Source of the DNA: Deltaproteobacteria bacterium
GTDB taxonomy: Bacteria > Desulfobacterota > Binatia > Binatales > Binataceae
Reading direction: 5' to 3'
DNA: 8,499 bases
Assembly: GCA_003161515.1 (NCBI GenBank)
Contig: PMOH01000361.1
Location: 2,594-11,092 of the forward strand
The notes under the pieces are model-generated. The model saw only the letters and a list, made by a program, of their open reading frames with translations. It ran no database searches and was not told the DNA's origin. This document shows, one piece after another, positions 1 to 6,555 of this stretch. The translations under genes and the position numbers were made by a program. Within the stretch, counting starts at the first letter, position 1; each line of letters starts with the position of its first letter.

Positions 1-609
1 AAGCTGGCGCGCAAACTTGGGTATCCGGTGTTCGTCAAGCCCAACGCGCTGGGATCGTCGATCGGAATCAGCAAAGTGAAGCGCGCCGCCGATCTCAACG
101 CAGCGCTCGACGACGCTTTTCAATACGATCGCAAGGCGTTGATCGAGGCGTCGTGTGAGGGCGGCGAGTTCGAGGTCGCGGTGCTCGGCAACGATCGTCC
201 CGAGGCGTCGATTCCTGGCGAGGTGCTGGTCACGGGCGCGCACGATTTTTACGACTACGAATCGAAGTATGTGGATCCCGAAGGATCCTCGACGAAAATT
301 CCGGCCGACTTGCCGGCCGCCAAGGCGAAGAAGTTGCGCGCGATGGCGGTGGCGGCGTTCAAGGCGTTGTCGCTGCGCGGAATGGCGCGCGTCGATTTTC
401 TGGCGAGCCGCGACTTGCGCGAGATCTACGTCAACGAGGTGAATACGATTCCCGGCTTCACTTCCATCAGCATGTATCCGAAGCTGTGGGAGGCGTCGGG
501 CGTGCCGCTGGCGCGCCTTATCGATCGGTTGATCGAGCTGGCGCTCGAGGAGCATCGCGAGCGCGATTCGTTGAAGATCACGTATCGGCCCAAGTCTTCC
601 GGTAAATGA
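1..609 (+). CDS. ddl: D-alanine--D-alanine ligase, 3' part (5' end outside window)
   Basis: ATP-grasp ligase that joins two D-alanines in the cytoplasm, giving the dipeptide MurF adds to the peptidoglycan precursor. The frame is open from base 1, so the gene enters from the left; 202 residues are visible, against about 305-360 for whole family members. In fragment numbering the ATP-grasp entry is VKPNALGSSIG (13-22), the omega-loop motif is FYDYESKY (83-90), and the metal/phosphate end is R130-x-D132 with NEVNTIPGFT (145-154), followed by YPKLWEASG (159-167). The Lys-Tyr pair at 89-90 matches Lys215/Tyr216 of E. coli DdlB. That Tyr is typical of D-Ala-D-Ala enzymes rather than vancomycin-resistance D-Ala-D-Lac ligases, so depsipeptide specificity is unlikely. 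The GTG at 28 is an internal valine, not the start. The tail after about residue 186 is charged and poorly conserved. The next gene starts 4 bases after the stop, which suggests one operon. Confidence 0.95.
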   Translation, partial: KLARKLGYPVFVKPNALGSSIGISKVKRAADLNAALDDAFQYDRKALIEASCEGGEFEVAVLGNDRPEASIPGEVLVTGAHDFYDYESKYVDPEGSSTKIPADLPAAKAKKLRAMAVAAFKALSLRGMARVDFLASRDLREIYVNEVNTIPGFTSISMYPKLWEASGVPLARLIDRLIELALEEHRERDSLKITYRPKSSGK

Positions 610-613
610 ACTG

Positions 614-1255
614 ATGCAGCGGCTGCTGATCGCGACTACCAATCCAGCGAAACTTGCTGAGTATCGATTGATCCTGCGCGACCTCGGGATCGAACTCCAA
701 CTCGTGTCGCTCGCCGATGTCGGAATTTCCGAGGCGCCTGAAGAGACCGGCGCGACTTTCGCGGAGAACGCGCTGCTGAAGGCGCGCTTCTATTTCGAGC
801 GCGCGCGAATTGCGACGCTGGCCGACGATGGGGGCCTCGAGATCGACGCGCTCGGCGGCGAGCCGGGAGTAAGGTCCCATCGATGGCTCAGTTCGGGTGG
901 CGATGATTCCGACGAAGCGCTGGTGGCGGAAGTTATTCGCCGGATGAAAACTGTGCCGATGGCGCAGCGGACGGCGCGAATTCGCGCGACGCTCGCCTTG
1001 ATTCATGAAGATGGTGGCGTGATTCGCGAGAAGACGGCTGAGGGCGCGATCGAGGGCGTGATTGCCGGGCGCGCGTATCCCCAAATTCGCGCCGGGTTTC
1101 CGTATCGCGCGGTGCTGGTTATTCCCGGGCGCAACTGTTATCTGGGCGAACTCGGCGACGAGGAAGAGGCGCAGATCAGCCAGCGCCGGATTGCGGTGCT
1201 CAAGCTGCGCGACGAGCTGGATCGGATAGCCGCAGACTGCGCCGGCCAACTATGA
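614..1255 (+). CDS. RdgB/HAM1-like non-canonical purine NTP pyrophosphatase, divergent
   Basis: Housekeeping members of this family hydrolyse dITP, dXTP and ITP to monophosphate and pyrophosphate, keeping deaminated purines out of DNA and RNA. The 213-residue length is normal (E. coli RdgB is 197). Family marks are the N-terminal phosphate motif ATTNPAK (7-13), EETGATFAENALLKA (43-57) and the catalytic block LADDGGLEIDALGGEPGV (69-86) with the metal-binding Asp pair 71-72. The C-terminal half departs from the usual pattern: the FGYDP motif appears as GFPYRAVL (161-168), and the ISHR motif that helps recognise the base appears as ISQRR (188-192). SARY after the catalytic block is replaced by SHRW (88-91). 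The fold and hydrolase activity look intact, but substrate choice may differ from RdgB, so no symbol is given. The ATG at 614 lies 4 bases after the ddl stop with no clear Shine-Dalgarno, so translational coupling is likely. Confidence 0.85.
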   Translation: MQRLLIATTNPAKLAEYRLILRDLGIELQLVSLADVGISEAPEETGATFAENALLKARFYFERARIATLADDGGLEIDALGGEPGVRSHRWLSSGGDDSDEALVAEVIRRMKTVPMAQRTARIRATLALIHEDGGVIREKTAEGAIEGVIAGRAYPQIRAGFPYRAVLVIPGRNCYLGELGDEEEAQISQRRIAVLKLRDELDRIAADCAGQL

Positions 1256-1260
1256 TGTCG

Positions 1261-1266
1261 AAGGAG
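1261..1266 (+). promoter_or_regulatory. Shine-Dalgarno-like AAGGAG, poorly placed
   Basis: A perfect AAGGAG lies 5 bases after the rdgB-like stop, in the only sizeable gap of the plus-strand run. It is 26 bases upstream of the GTG chosen for the glycosyltransferase, too far for normal use. In that frame the codons at normal spacing are ACT, AGA and ATC, none a standard start. Either this match is chance, or the downstream gene starts at an unusual codon such as the ATC at 1278. Confidence 0.3.
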
Positions 1267-1292
1267 CACGGACTAGAATCGCCACGCAAAAG

Positions 1293-2465
1293 GTGAACGG
1301 CAAGCGCAAGGGCAAAGTCGTCGTGTTGCATCTGGCAGCGCGTTATCCGTTTGCCGGAGTGATCTGGCAATTGCTTCATCATCTGATCGGGTTTCGGCAG
1401 CTCGGCCTCGACGTTTTCTACATCGAGGATCACCGCGCTCACGTTTACGACCCCACGATCGAAACCAGCACTCCGGATCCGTCGCGCAATCTGAAGGTGT
1501 TGGGCGGCGTGCTCGAGCGCTACGGCTTTGGCGACCGGTGGGCGTTCTTCGATTCGGTCAAGGACGATTACATCGGAATGTCGCGCGAGCGATGCATGGA
1601 GTTGATTCGCGACGCTGACGCCGTGATCAATCTTTGCGGTGCGACCGAGCCGCGCGAGGAGCATCAGCGCAGCCGCTGCCTGGTGTATCTCGAGACCGAC
1701 CCGGGCGTCATGCAGCTCGAGCTGGCGCGGAAGATTCCAACCTCCGTGACGTTTGCAAATTCGCACAAGCTGCTTTTCACGTATTGCTACAATATCGGCG
1801 CGCCCGATTGCCTGCTCCCCACGGGCGGCCGCGATTGGCACCCGACGCGTCCGCCGGTAAATCTCGACCAGTGGCATCCGGGGGTTGGGCCGGCGGAGCC
1901 GGCTGCGTTCACGACGGTCGGCACGTGGCAGAATAACGGCAACGACATGGTAATTGCGGGCGAGACGTACTACTGGTCGAAGCATTTGAATTTCCGCAAG
2001 ATGCTCGAGGTCGCGGAACGCGCGAAGCAACCGATTGAGCTCGCCACCAATCTGAGCGGCGGCGCCGACTACGACCGCGCGATTGCCGGCGGGTTCACGA
2101 TTACGCCGGTAATTCCCATGTCGCTCGACATCGACGAGTACCGCGAGTACGTCAGCCGGTCGCGCGGTGAGTTCACCGTCGCGAAGGACATTTACGTGCG
2201 GCCGCGCACCGGATGGTTCAGCGATCGCACGGTTTGCTACCTGGCCGCTGGACGTCCGGTGGTTACGCAGCGCACCGGGTTCGAAAAATTCATCCCGACC
2301 GGCGCCGGCCTCTTTGGATTCGACACAGCGGACGAAGCGGTGGACGCGCTCGAACAAATCAATGCCGACTATCCGCGTCATGCGCGCGTCGCGCGCGAGA
2401 TAGCGGCCGAGTATTTCGATCCGATGAAACTGCTCGACGAAATCGCGGTGGCCGCGGGGATCTGA
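1293..2465 (+). CDS. GT-B-like glycosyltransferase of uncharacterised family
   Basis: A 390-residue protein with no signal peptide or membrane segment, probably cytoplasmic. It begins with a Rossmann-like strand, VVVLHLAARYPFAG (9-22). Next comes a region of the type W-x-L-x-H-x-x-x-G, then LGLDVFYIEDH (37-47), which resembles the donor/acceptor entry of a GT-B glycosyltransferase subfamily. The C-terminal half holds the best match to the CgeB-like family 1 glycosyltransferase domain: RPRTGWFSDRTVCYLAAGRPVV (303-324), then TGF (328-330), a glycine-rich GAGLFGF (337-343) and a closing helix that includes EIAAEYFD (369-376). No donor sugar or acceptor can be read from the sequence. The location after ddl and before a membrane channel allows an envelope or glycolipid role, but that is inference. 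The start is GTG at 1293 with only a close-set AAAAGG; no ATG, GTG or TTG lies in frame between it and the previous gene's stop. The stop is 6 bases before the next start. Confidence 0.7.
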   Translation: MNGKRKGKVVVLHLAARYPFAGVIWQLLHHLIGFRQLGLDVFYIEDHRAHVYDPTIETSTPDPSRNLKVLGGVLERYGFGDRWAFFDSVKDDYIGMSRERCMELIRDADAVINLCGATEPREEHQRSRCLVYLETDPGVMQLELARKIPTSVTFANSHKLLFTYCYNIGAPDCLLPTGGRDWHPTRPPVNLDQWHPGVGPAEPAAFTTVGTWQNNGNDMVIAGETYYWSKHLNFRKMLEVAERAKQPIELATNLSGGADYDRAIAGGFTITPVIPMSLDIDEYREYVSRSRGEFTVAKDIYVRPRTGWFSDRTVCYLAAGRPVVTQRTGFEKFIPTGAGLFGFDTADEAVDALEQINADYPRHARVAREIAAEYFDPMKLLDEIAVAAGI

Positions 2466-2471
2466 ACGATA

Positions 2472-3974
2472 GTGGCGACGCCTCTTCAGTCGATGCTGCA
2501 AATTGACGTGCTGCCGCGCGACGTACGCACGGTGTTCGAAAGCGTGCTCGTGCTGATCGGCTTGCTGGGCGCCTTCGCGGTGCGCCGAGGCAAGCGCGCC
2601 GTGACCGCCACGACATTCCTGCTGCTGTCGGGCAGCGCGCTGATCGACGCCGGCTCGCGCTTTATCCCTAACCAGCTCGTCGGCCAAAAGGTTGCGGTCG
2701 CGGCGCTGGTACTTTTCCTGTTCGGCGTGATTCGCCTCTTGCTCGAATTCGTCGACTCGATAACGCGCCGCGGCAAGGTCCACTTCTCGAGCATCACCAA
2801 AGACCTGGTGATGCTCACGTTGTGGTTCGTGGTTGTGATGGTCGTCCTGTACACCGACTTCGGCGTGGAGCCGATTTCAATCCTGACCACCACCACGGTA
2901 TTCGCGGCCGTCCTCGGCTTCGCCTTGCAGGAGACCTTGGGCAACATTTTCAGCGGCCTGTCGCTCCAGATCGGGCGCCCATTCGATCCCGGCGATTGGA
3001 TCCGGAGCGGTACGCACGTCGGCCAGGTCAAGGGAATCGCGTGGCGCGCCACTACCATCGTGACGCGCGCTAACGAACGGCTCGAGATCCCCAATTCGGT
3101 GATTGCCAAGGACGTGCTGTACAACTACGCCACCGGCTTTGTGCGCGACGAAATTACGGTCGGGATCAGCTACGGGGTGCCGCCCAATCACGTGCGCGAG
3201 GTTGTGCTGACCCTGCTGCGCGATGTGCCGCAAGTGCTGCGCGAGCCAGCGCCGGAAGTCCAGGTGGACAGTTACGGCGATTTCGCAATCCAATATCGGA
3301 TCAAGTACTGGATTGCGGACTTTGGCGCGCAGGAGCGCGTGCGCGATCGCGTCGCGTCGAGCCTATGGTACGCGCTGCGACGCCATTCGATCGAGATTCC
3401 GTTCCCGACCCGCACCGTCCATGTACGCGACGCGGGCCGCGATGAAGACGAAAAGGCCGACGCGCAGTTCGAGCGCGAACTGATGACCGACCTGCGCCAG
3501 GTCGATTGGCTGCGCGGTCTCAGCGACGACGAACTTCGCTTGCTGGTGCCGACTGTCTCGGTGCGCCAGTTTGGGGCGGGCGAGATGCTGGTGCGCATCG
3601 GCGAACCGGGCGAGTCGATGTTCATCGTGCGCAGCGGAAGGGCCGAAGTCATCGGTCATACCGCCGACGGCCAGCTTCGCCACCTCGCCGAGATTGGCCG
3701 CGGGGTTGTCACCGGCGAGATGGCGCTGATGACCGGAGAGCCGCGGAACGCAAACGTGCGCGCGCTCACCGACGTGGAAGTGATCGAGATGGACCGCGAG
3801 GGCTTCACCCGCCTGTTCAAGGAGCATCCCGACGCCGCCGCGAGCATCGGCGATATTATTGCCGCGCGAAACCGCGACCGGCTGGAAAAACTCTCATCTG
3901 GCGACGCGCTCGACGGCAAAGGCGGCCCGCACCGCTGGCTCCTCGCAAAGATGCGCGAACTGTTCGATTTCTGA
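2472..3974 (+). CDS. MscS-family channel with C-terminal cyclic-nucleotide-binding domain (bCNG type)
   Basis: A 500-residue inner-membrane channel subunit, expected to form a heptamer. Hydrophobic segments lie near 23-37, 45-60, 73-93 and 111-128; the pore-lining helix and MscS core follow (about 134-165). FDPGDWI (171-177) and EIPNSVI (205-211) are MscS beta-domain signatures, and the cytoplasmic alpha/beta domain runs to about 320. After an acidic linker (321-340) comes a cyclic-nucleotide-binding domain (about 346-465) with WLRGLSDDELRLL at its start, GEPGESMFIVRSGRAEV (377-393), and the phosphate-binding cassette GEMALMTGEPRNANVRA (415-431) with Glu416 and Arg425. This fusion matches the described bCNG subfamily of the MscS superfamily, in which nucleotide binding rather than tension may control gating. 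The ligand here is not shown. The start is GTG 2472, 6 bases after the previous stop; ATG 2493 is an alternative and would lose only 7 residues. The C-terminus (478-500) is a short amphipathic tail. Confidence 0.93.
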   Translation: MATPLQSMLQIDVLPRDVRTVFESVLVLIGLLGAFAVRRGKRAVTATTFLLLSGSALIDAGSRFIPNQLVGQKVAVAALVLFLFGVIRLLLEFVDSITRRGKVHFSSITKDLVMLTLWFVVVMVVLYTDFGVEPISILTTTTVFAAVLGFALQETLGNIFSGLSLQIGRPFDPGDWIRSGTHVGQVKGIAWRATTIVTRANERLEIPNSVIAKDVLYNYATGFVRDEITVGISYGVPPNHVREVVLTLLRDVPQVLREPAPEVQVDSYGDFAIQYRIKYWIADFGAQERVRDRVASSLWYALRRHSIEIPFPTRTVHVRDAGRDEDEKADAQFERELMTDLRQVDWLRGLSDDELRLLVPTVSVRQFGAGEMLVRIGEPGESMFIVRSGRAEVIGHTADGQLRHLAEIGRGVVTGEMALMTGEPRNANVRALTDVEVIEMDREGFTRLFKEHPDAAASIGDIIAARNRDRLEKLSSGDALDGKGGPHRWLLAKMRELFDF

Positions 3975-3979
3975 CGGCG

Positions 3980-5254
3980 CTAGGCGATCGCGGTCAGGGC
4001 GGCTTGCAGCTCGCGCAGGTTTCGCGAGGGCACCAGCAGCTTCACTTCGCGCACGTATTGTTTGATTGCGCTGTCGCCGGTGCCCCAGCGCGCAGGATCT
4101 TCGGGATTCAGCCACACCACGGCGCGGCATGTACGCGCGATTTCGCGGATCACGTCGGCACGCGCGGGCAGGCGGTTGTTGCGGGCGTCGCCCATTATCA
4201 CGACGATCGTGCTGCGCGTCAGCAATCCGGTTCGGCGCTGCCACAGTTCGCCGAGCACGCGGCCGAAATCCGATCGCGCATACAGGTCCAGCGCGGGCGT
4301 CATTACCAGGTGGCCCTGCTCGAAATCCGCCTCCGCCAGATGGTCCACGTACACGAAACTGCTGACGCGGCGGAAGTATCCGCGCGCGCCCGCCATCAAT
4401 TCGAGCATCAACTGCGCCGCGTAACGGACCGAACCCGAGATGTCGGCGAGGATTACGAGATCGACGTGGCGCGGCCGGCGCGCGCGGAAGTTGAGATCGA
4501 TCATCGCGCCGCCCCGCTGCATCGCCGCGCGAATGGTGCGGCGGAAATCGATGCGGCCGGTCTTCGCAAGACGCAGCCGGCGTCCGAGCCGAATCCGAAA
4601 GCGGCGAATCAGCGGCGCGAGCGCGTCGCGGGCCTCGTCGTATTCCAGGCGGGAGAAATTGTCGAACGGCCTGCGCTCGATCGCGCGGAGCCGCGCAACG
4701 CGCGCTGCGTCGATACCAGGACTGCCCGACTCTTCCCGCGAATGCGCCCCTTCCTGCTGTTCGCGGCCGCGCGTTTCTTCGGATTTGCGCTCGGCGTCCT
4801 TGCTCTCCGCGTCATCACGATGCGCCGTCTTCGTTTTCTTCGATGGCTTCGCGTCTGACGGCGAGGATTTCTCATCGCGATCGTTTGACTGCGCGCCGTC
4901 ACGCGGCTGCTCCGGCTTCCGCAGCGGCGCATCGTCGCGAGACAACGAAATCGGATTCTCTCCCGGCCGGCCGCGGCCCGCGGCAGCCGAGACCTGCTCG
5001 CCGCGTTGATCAGGATGCTCTCCGCGATTCGTTCGAGGCGCCGCGAAAAAACGATCAAACACCTCGTCGAAGGCCGCGCGGTCGGCTTCGTCCTTGATCA
5101 ATGCAGCCGCCAGCGCCTCGAGCATCAGCTCGCGCTCGAGCCCAACGGCCGCGACCGCGTTCATCGCATCGATCGACTCCGCAACCGAAATTCTGACGCC
5201 CGCATCTCGCAGAGACGCGATAAAATTGACCAGCTGATCGCGAAGCCGCGCCAT
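3980..5254 (-). CDS. CoxE-like VWA-domain protein, partner of MoxR ATPase
   Basis: A 424-residue cytoplasmic protein with three parts. Residues 1-73 form a helical domain typical of CoxE-type proteins. Residues 74-180 are a highly charged linker of low complexity, rich in Arg, Asp, Glu, Lys and Ser, probably disordered. A helical bridge (181-262) leads to a von Willebrand A domain (about 263-424). The MIDAS motif is DISGS (271-275); the third metal loop is ARSDFG (326-331), with Ser-Asp where Thr is common, and GDARNN (355-360) takes the place of the usual last Asp loop. WLNPED (381-386) and WGTGDS (390-395) are family hallmarks. VWA proteins of this kind work with MoxR AAA+ ATPases to insert metals or assemble and remodel a client complex; CoxDE in CO dehydrogenase maturation is the model. 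It starts 6 bases after the moxR stop with no clear Shine-Dalgarno, so it is probably translationally coupled. The client is unknown. Confidence 0.88.
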   Translation of the reverse strand: MARLRDQLVNFIASLRDAGVRISVAESIDAMNAVAAVGLERELMLEALAAALIKDEADRAAFDEVFDRFFAAPRTNRGEHPDQRGEQVSAAAGRGRPGENPISLSRDDAPLRKPEQPRDGAQSNDRDEKSSPSDAKPSKKTKTAHRDDAESKDAERKSEETRGREQQEGAHSREESGSPGIDAARVARLRAIERRPFDNFSRLEYDEARDALAPLIRRFRIRLGRRLRLAKTGRIDFRRTIRAAMQRGGAMIDLNFRARRPRHVDLVILADISGSVRYAAQLMLELMAGARGYFRRVSSFVYVDHLAEADFEQGHLVMTPALDLYARSDFGRVLGELWQRRTGLLTRSTIVVIMGDARNNRLPARADVIREIARTCRAVVWLNPEDPARWGTGDSAIKQYVREVKLLVPSRNLRELQAALTAIA

Positions 5255-5260
5255 CGCGAT

Positions 5261-6142
5261 CTACGTGGCGGATTTACGGCGCGGCGCGAGCGTCGAGGCC
5301 TTGGATTCCACCTTCGCGCGATCGTCTTCGTGCTTGAGTAGTACGCCGAGCGCCGTGCGGACCGCGTCGGTGTCGAGTTCGCGCACGCCCAACTGCACCA
5401 GCGCGCGCGCCCAGTCGAGCGTCTCCGCAATCGACGGGGGCTTGCGCAGTCCGAGCTTGCGAATCGCGCCGACAAAGCGCGCCGCCTCGGCCGCCAGCTT
5501 CGCGTCGAGCTCGGGAACCTTGAGCTCGATAATTTTCCGCTCCTGCTCGGTTCCCGGAAAGTCGATGAATAGATGCAAACATCGGCGGCGCAGCGCCTCG
5601 GACAGTTCGCGCGCGCGATTCGAGGTCAGGATCACGGCCGGCCGCTCACGCGCCTTCAACGTTCCCAGTTCGGGAACGCTCACCTGGAAGTCAGAAAGCA
5701 GCTCCAGTAAAAAAGCCTCGAACTCCTCGTCGGCTTTATCGACCTCGTCGATCAACAGGACGACGCGGCTCGGCGACGTGATCGCCTTGAGCAGCGGGCG
5801 TTCGAGTAAAAAATCGCGCGAAAAGATGTGCTCGCTCAGTTCTTCCCATCGCAGACCTTGCTGCTCGTCGGCCTGCATCCGCAAAAGTTGTTTCTGATAG
5901 TTCCATTCATAGAGCGCGCGCGCCTCGTCGAGACCCTCGTAACATTGCAGCCGGATGAGCTCGGTATAGAGAATTTCAGCGAGCACCTTGGCGACTTCGG
6001 TCTTGCCCGCACCGGCGGGACCTTCTATCAGCAGCGGCTTTTCGAGCGCGAGCGCGAGAAAGATCGCGGTCTCGACGCGCTCGTTGGTGACGTAGCGCGC
6101 CCGCTTGAGGCCGTCGGAGATCTGCTCGTGGGTAATTTGCAT
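5261..6142 (-). CDS. MoxR-family AAA+ ATPase
   Basis: A 293-residue AAA+ ATPase of the MoxR/CoxD type, expected to form a cytoplasmic hexamer that uses ATP to remodel a client recognised through its VWA partner, the next gene. Visible motifs are Walker A GPAGAGKT (41-48), Walker B VVLLIDE (127-133), sensor 1 LTSNRAREL (172-180), the arginine-finger segment RRRC (185-188) and the MoxR lid signature KPPSIAETLDWARAL (234-248). Length and order fit the family. The start is ATG 6142, because MQITHEQISDGLKRARYVTNE matches the family N-terminus. A longer frame to 6274 exists, but its first 44 residues are Arg/Pro-rich, unlike MoxR, and overlap the upstream gene. There are 5 bases between the upstream stop and this start and no Shine-Dalgarno, so coupled translation is likely. 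The last 20 residues are basic and non-conserved. Confidence 0.93.
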   Translation of the reverse strand: MQITHEQISDGLKRARYVTNERVETAIFLALALEKPLLIEGPAGAGKTEVAKVLAEILYTELIRLQCYEGLDEARALYEWNYQKQLLRMQADEQQGLRWEELSEHIFSRDFLLERPLLKAITSPSRVVLLIDEVDKADEEFEAFLLELLSDFQVSVPELGTLKARERPAVILTSNRARELSEALRRRCLHLFIDFPGTEQERKIIELKVPELDAKLAAEAARFVGAIRKLGLRKPPSIAETLDWARALVQLGVRELDTDAVRTALGVLLKHEDDRAKVESKASTLAPRRKSAT

Positions 6143-6147
6143 GAGAG

Positions 6148-6540
6148 TTAGACGCGGTTGATCTTTGGGGCGCGGCGGCGTTCCAGGAAAATTCGGGCGC
6201 GATGCTTGAGGCCGTCGCGCTCGTCGCGCGGGGTCGCGCGCACCTCTTCGGTGTAGGCCGCCAGCTCCGCGCATAGGCGCTCGACGTCAACTCCGGCGCG
6301 CGCGGGCTTCATGTCGTCGAGCGCGATCATCGCTTGCGACATCAGGTTGATCGACGCCTGCCGTCCTCCGCGTTCGAAGCGCAGATGGAGCGCCGCTGCG
6401 ATTTGATTGAACGCGACGATGAGACCTTTCAGATCGTCATCGGCCGTGTGTGACGCGGTTTCGAACATCTCGGCGGCTTCGAAGTATGCGCCCCGATTGA
6501 ATGCCGCGATCGCGTCGTCGATCGATGAAAGATCACTCAC
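6148..6540 (-). CDS. small helical DUF309-like protein
   Basis: A 130-residue soluble, mostly helical protein of unknown function. The first half fits the DUF309 pattern: AFNRGAYFEAAEMFE (13-27) matches the family's 'F-x-x-G-x-y-x-E-A-H-E-x-x-E' core, and DLKGLIVAFNQIAAALHLRFE (36-56) matches its 'GLI-x-x-A-x-A-x-H' helix. The normally conserved His in EAHE is Ala23 here, and the Trp that usually follows is absent, so assignment is moderate and any active-site role may be lost. A TPR-like helical hairpin is the other reading. The start is GTG 6540 with an AGGTG at 6545-6549 on the same strand, 4 bases away, which supports it. The gene lies 15 bases after thyX and 5 before moxR, so it is embedded in one operon. 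DUF309 proteins have no settled biochemical role that I can name. Confidence 0.6.
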   Translation of the reverse strand: MSDLSSIDDAIAAFNRGAYFEAAEMFETASHTADDDLKGLIVAFNQIAAALHLRFERGGRQASINLMSQAMIALDDMKPARAGVDVERLCAELAAYTEEVRATPRDERDGLKHRARIFLERRRAPKINRV

Positions 6541-6555
6541 GCGGCACCTGGAAAA

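Noticed and set aside
1..609. D-Ala-D-Lac (vancomycin-resistance type) ligase
   Set aside because: The omega-loop has the Lys-Tyr pair of D-Ala-D-Ala ligases (YDYESKY) and no vanH or vanX neighbour is visible.
578..1249. 223-residue minus-strand open frame opposite the RdgB-like gene
   Set aside because: No domain is seen, and the plus-strand frame has full HAM1-family motifs. It is a shadow frame.
1200..2783. 527-residue open frame on the minus strand opposite the glycosyltransferase and channel genes
   Set aside because: It spans two well-supported plus-strand genes and is Arg/His/Ala-rich with no recognisable domain. Long antisense frames are expected where codons end in G/C.
3971..3999. 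possible intrinsic terminator between the convergent genes
   Set aside because: The stem is only 5 bp with a long loop and no U-tract on either strand.
3506..4858. 450-residue plus-strand open frame across the convergent junction
   Set aside because: It overlaps the CNBD coding region and the antisense of the VWA gene. The translation is Arg-rich without motifs, while the competing frames carry clear family signatures.
3980..6142. CO dehydrogenase maturation genes coxD/coxE
   Set aside because: Family resemblance is real, but no coxM, coxS, coxL or other Mo-hydroxylase gene is in the window, so specific cox names are not supported.
6143..6274. 44-residue N-terminal extension of the MoxR ATPase
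   Set aside because: It is Arg/Pro-rich, lacks similarity to MoxR N-termini and overlaps the DUF309-like gene in another frame. ATG 6142 gives the family-typical start.
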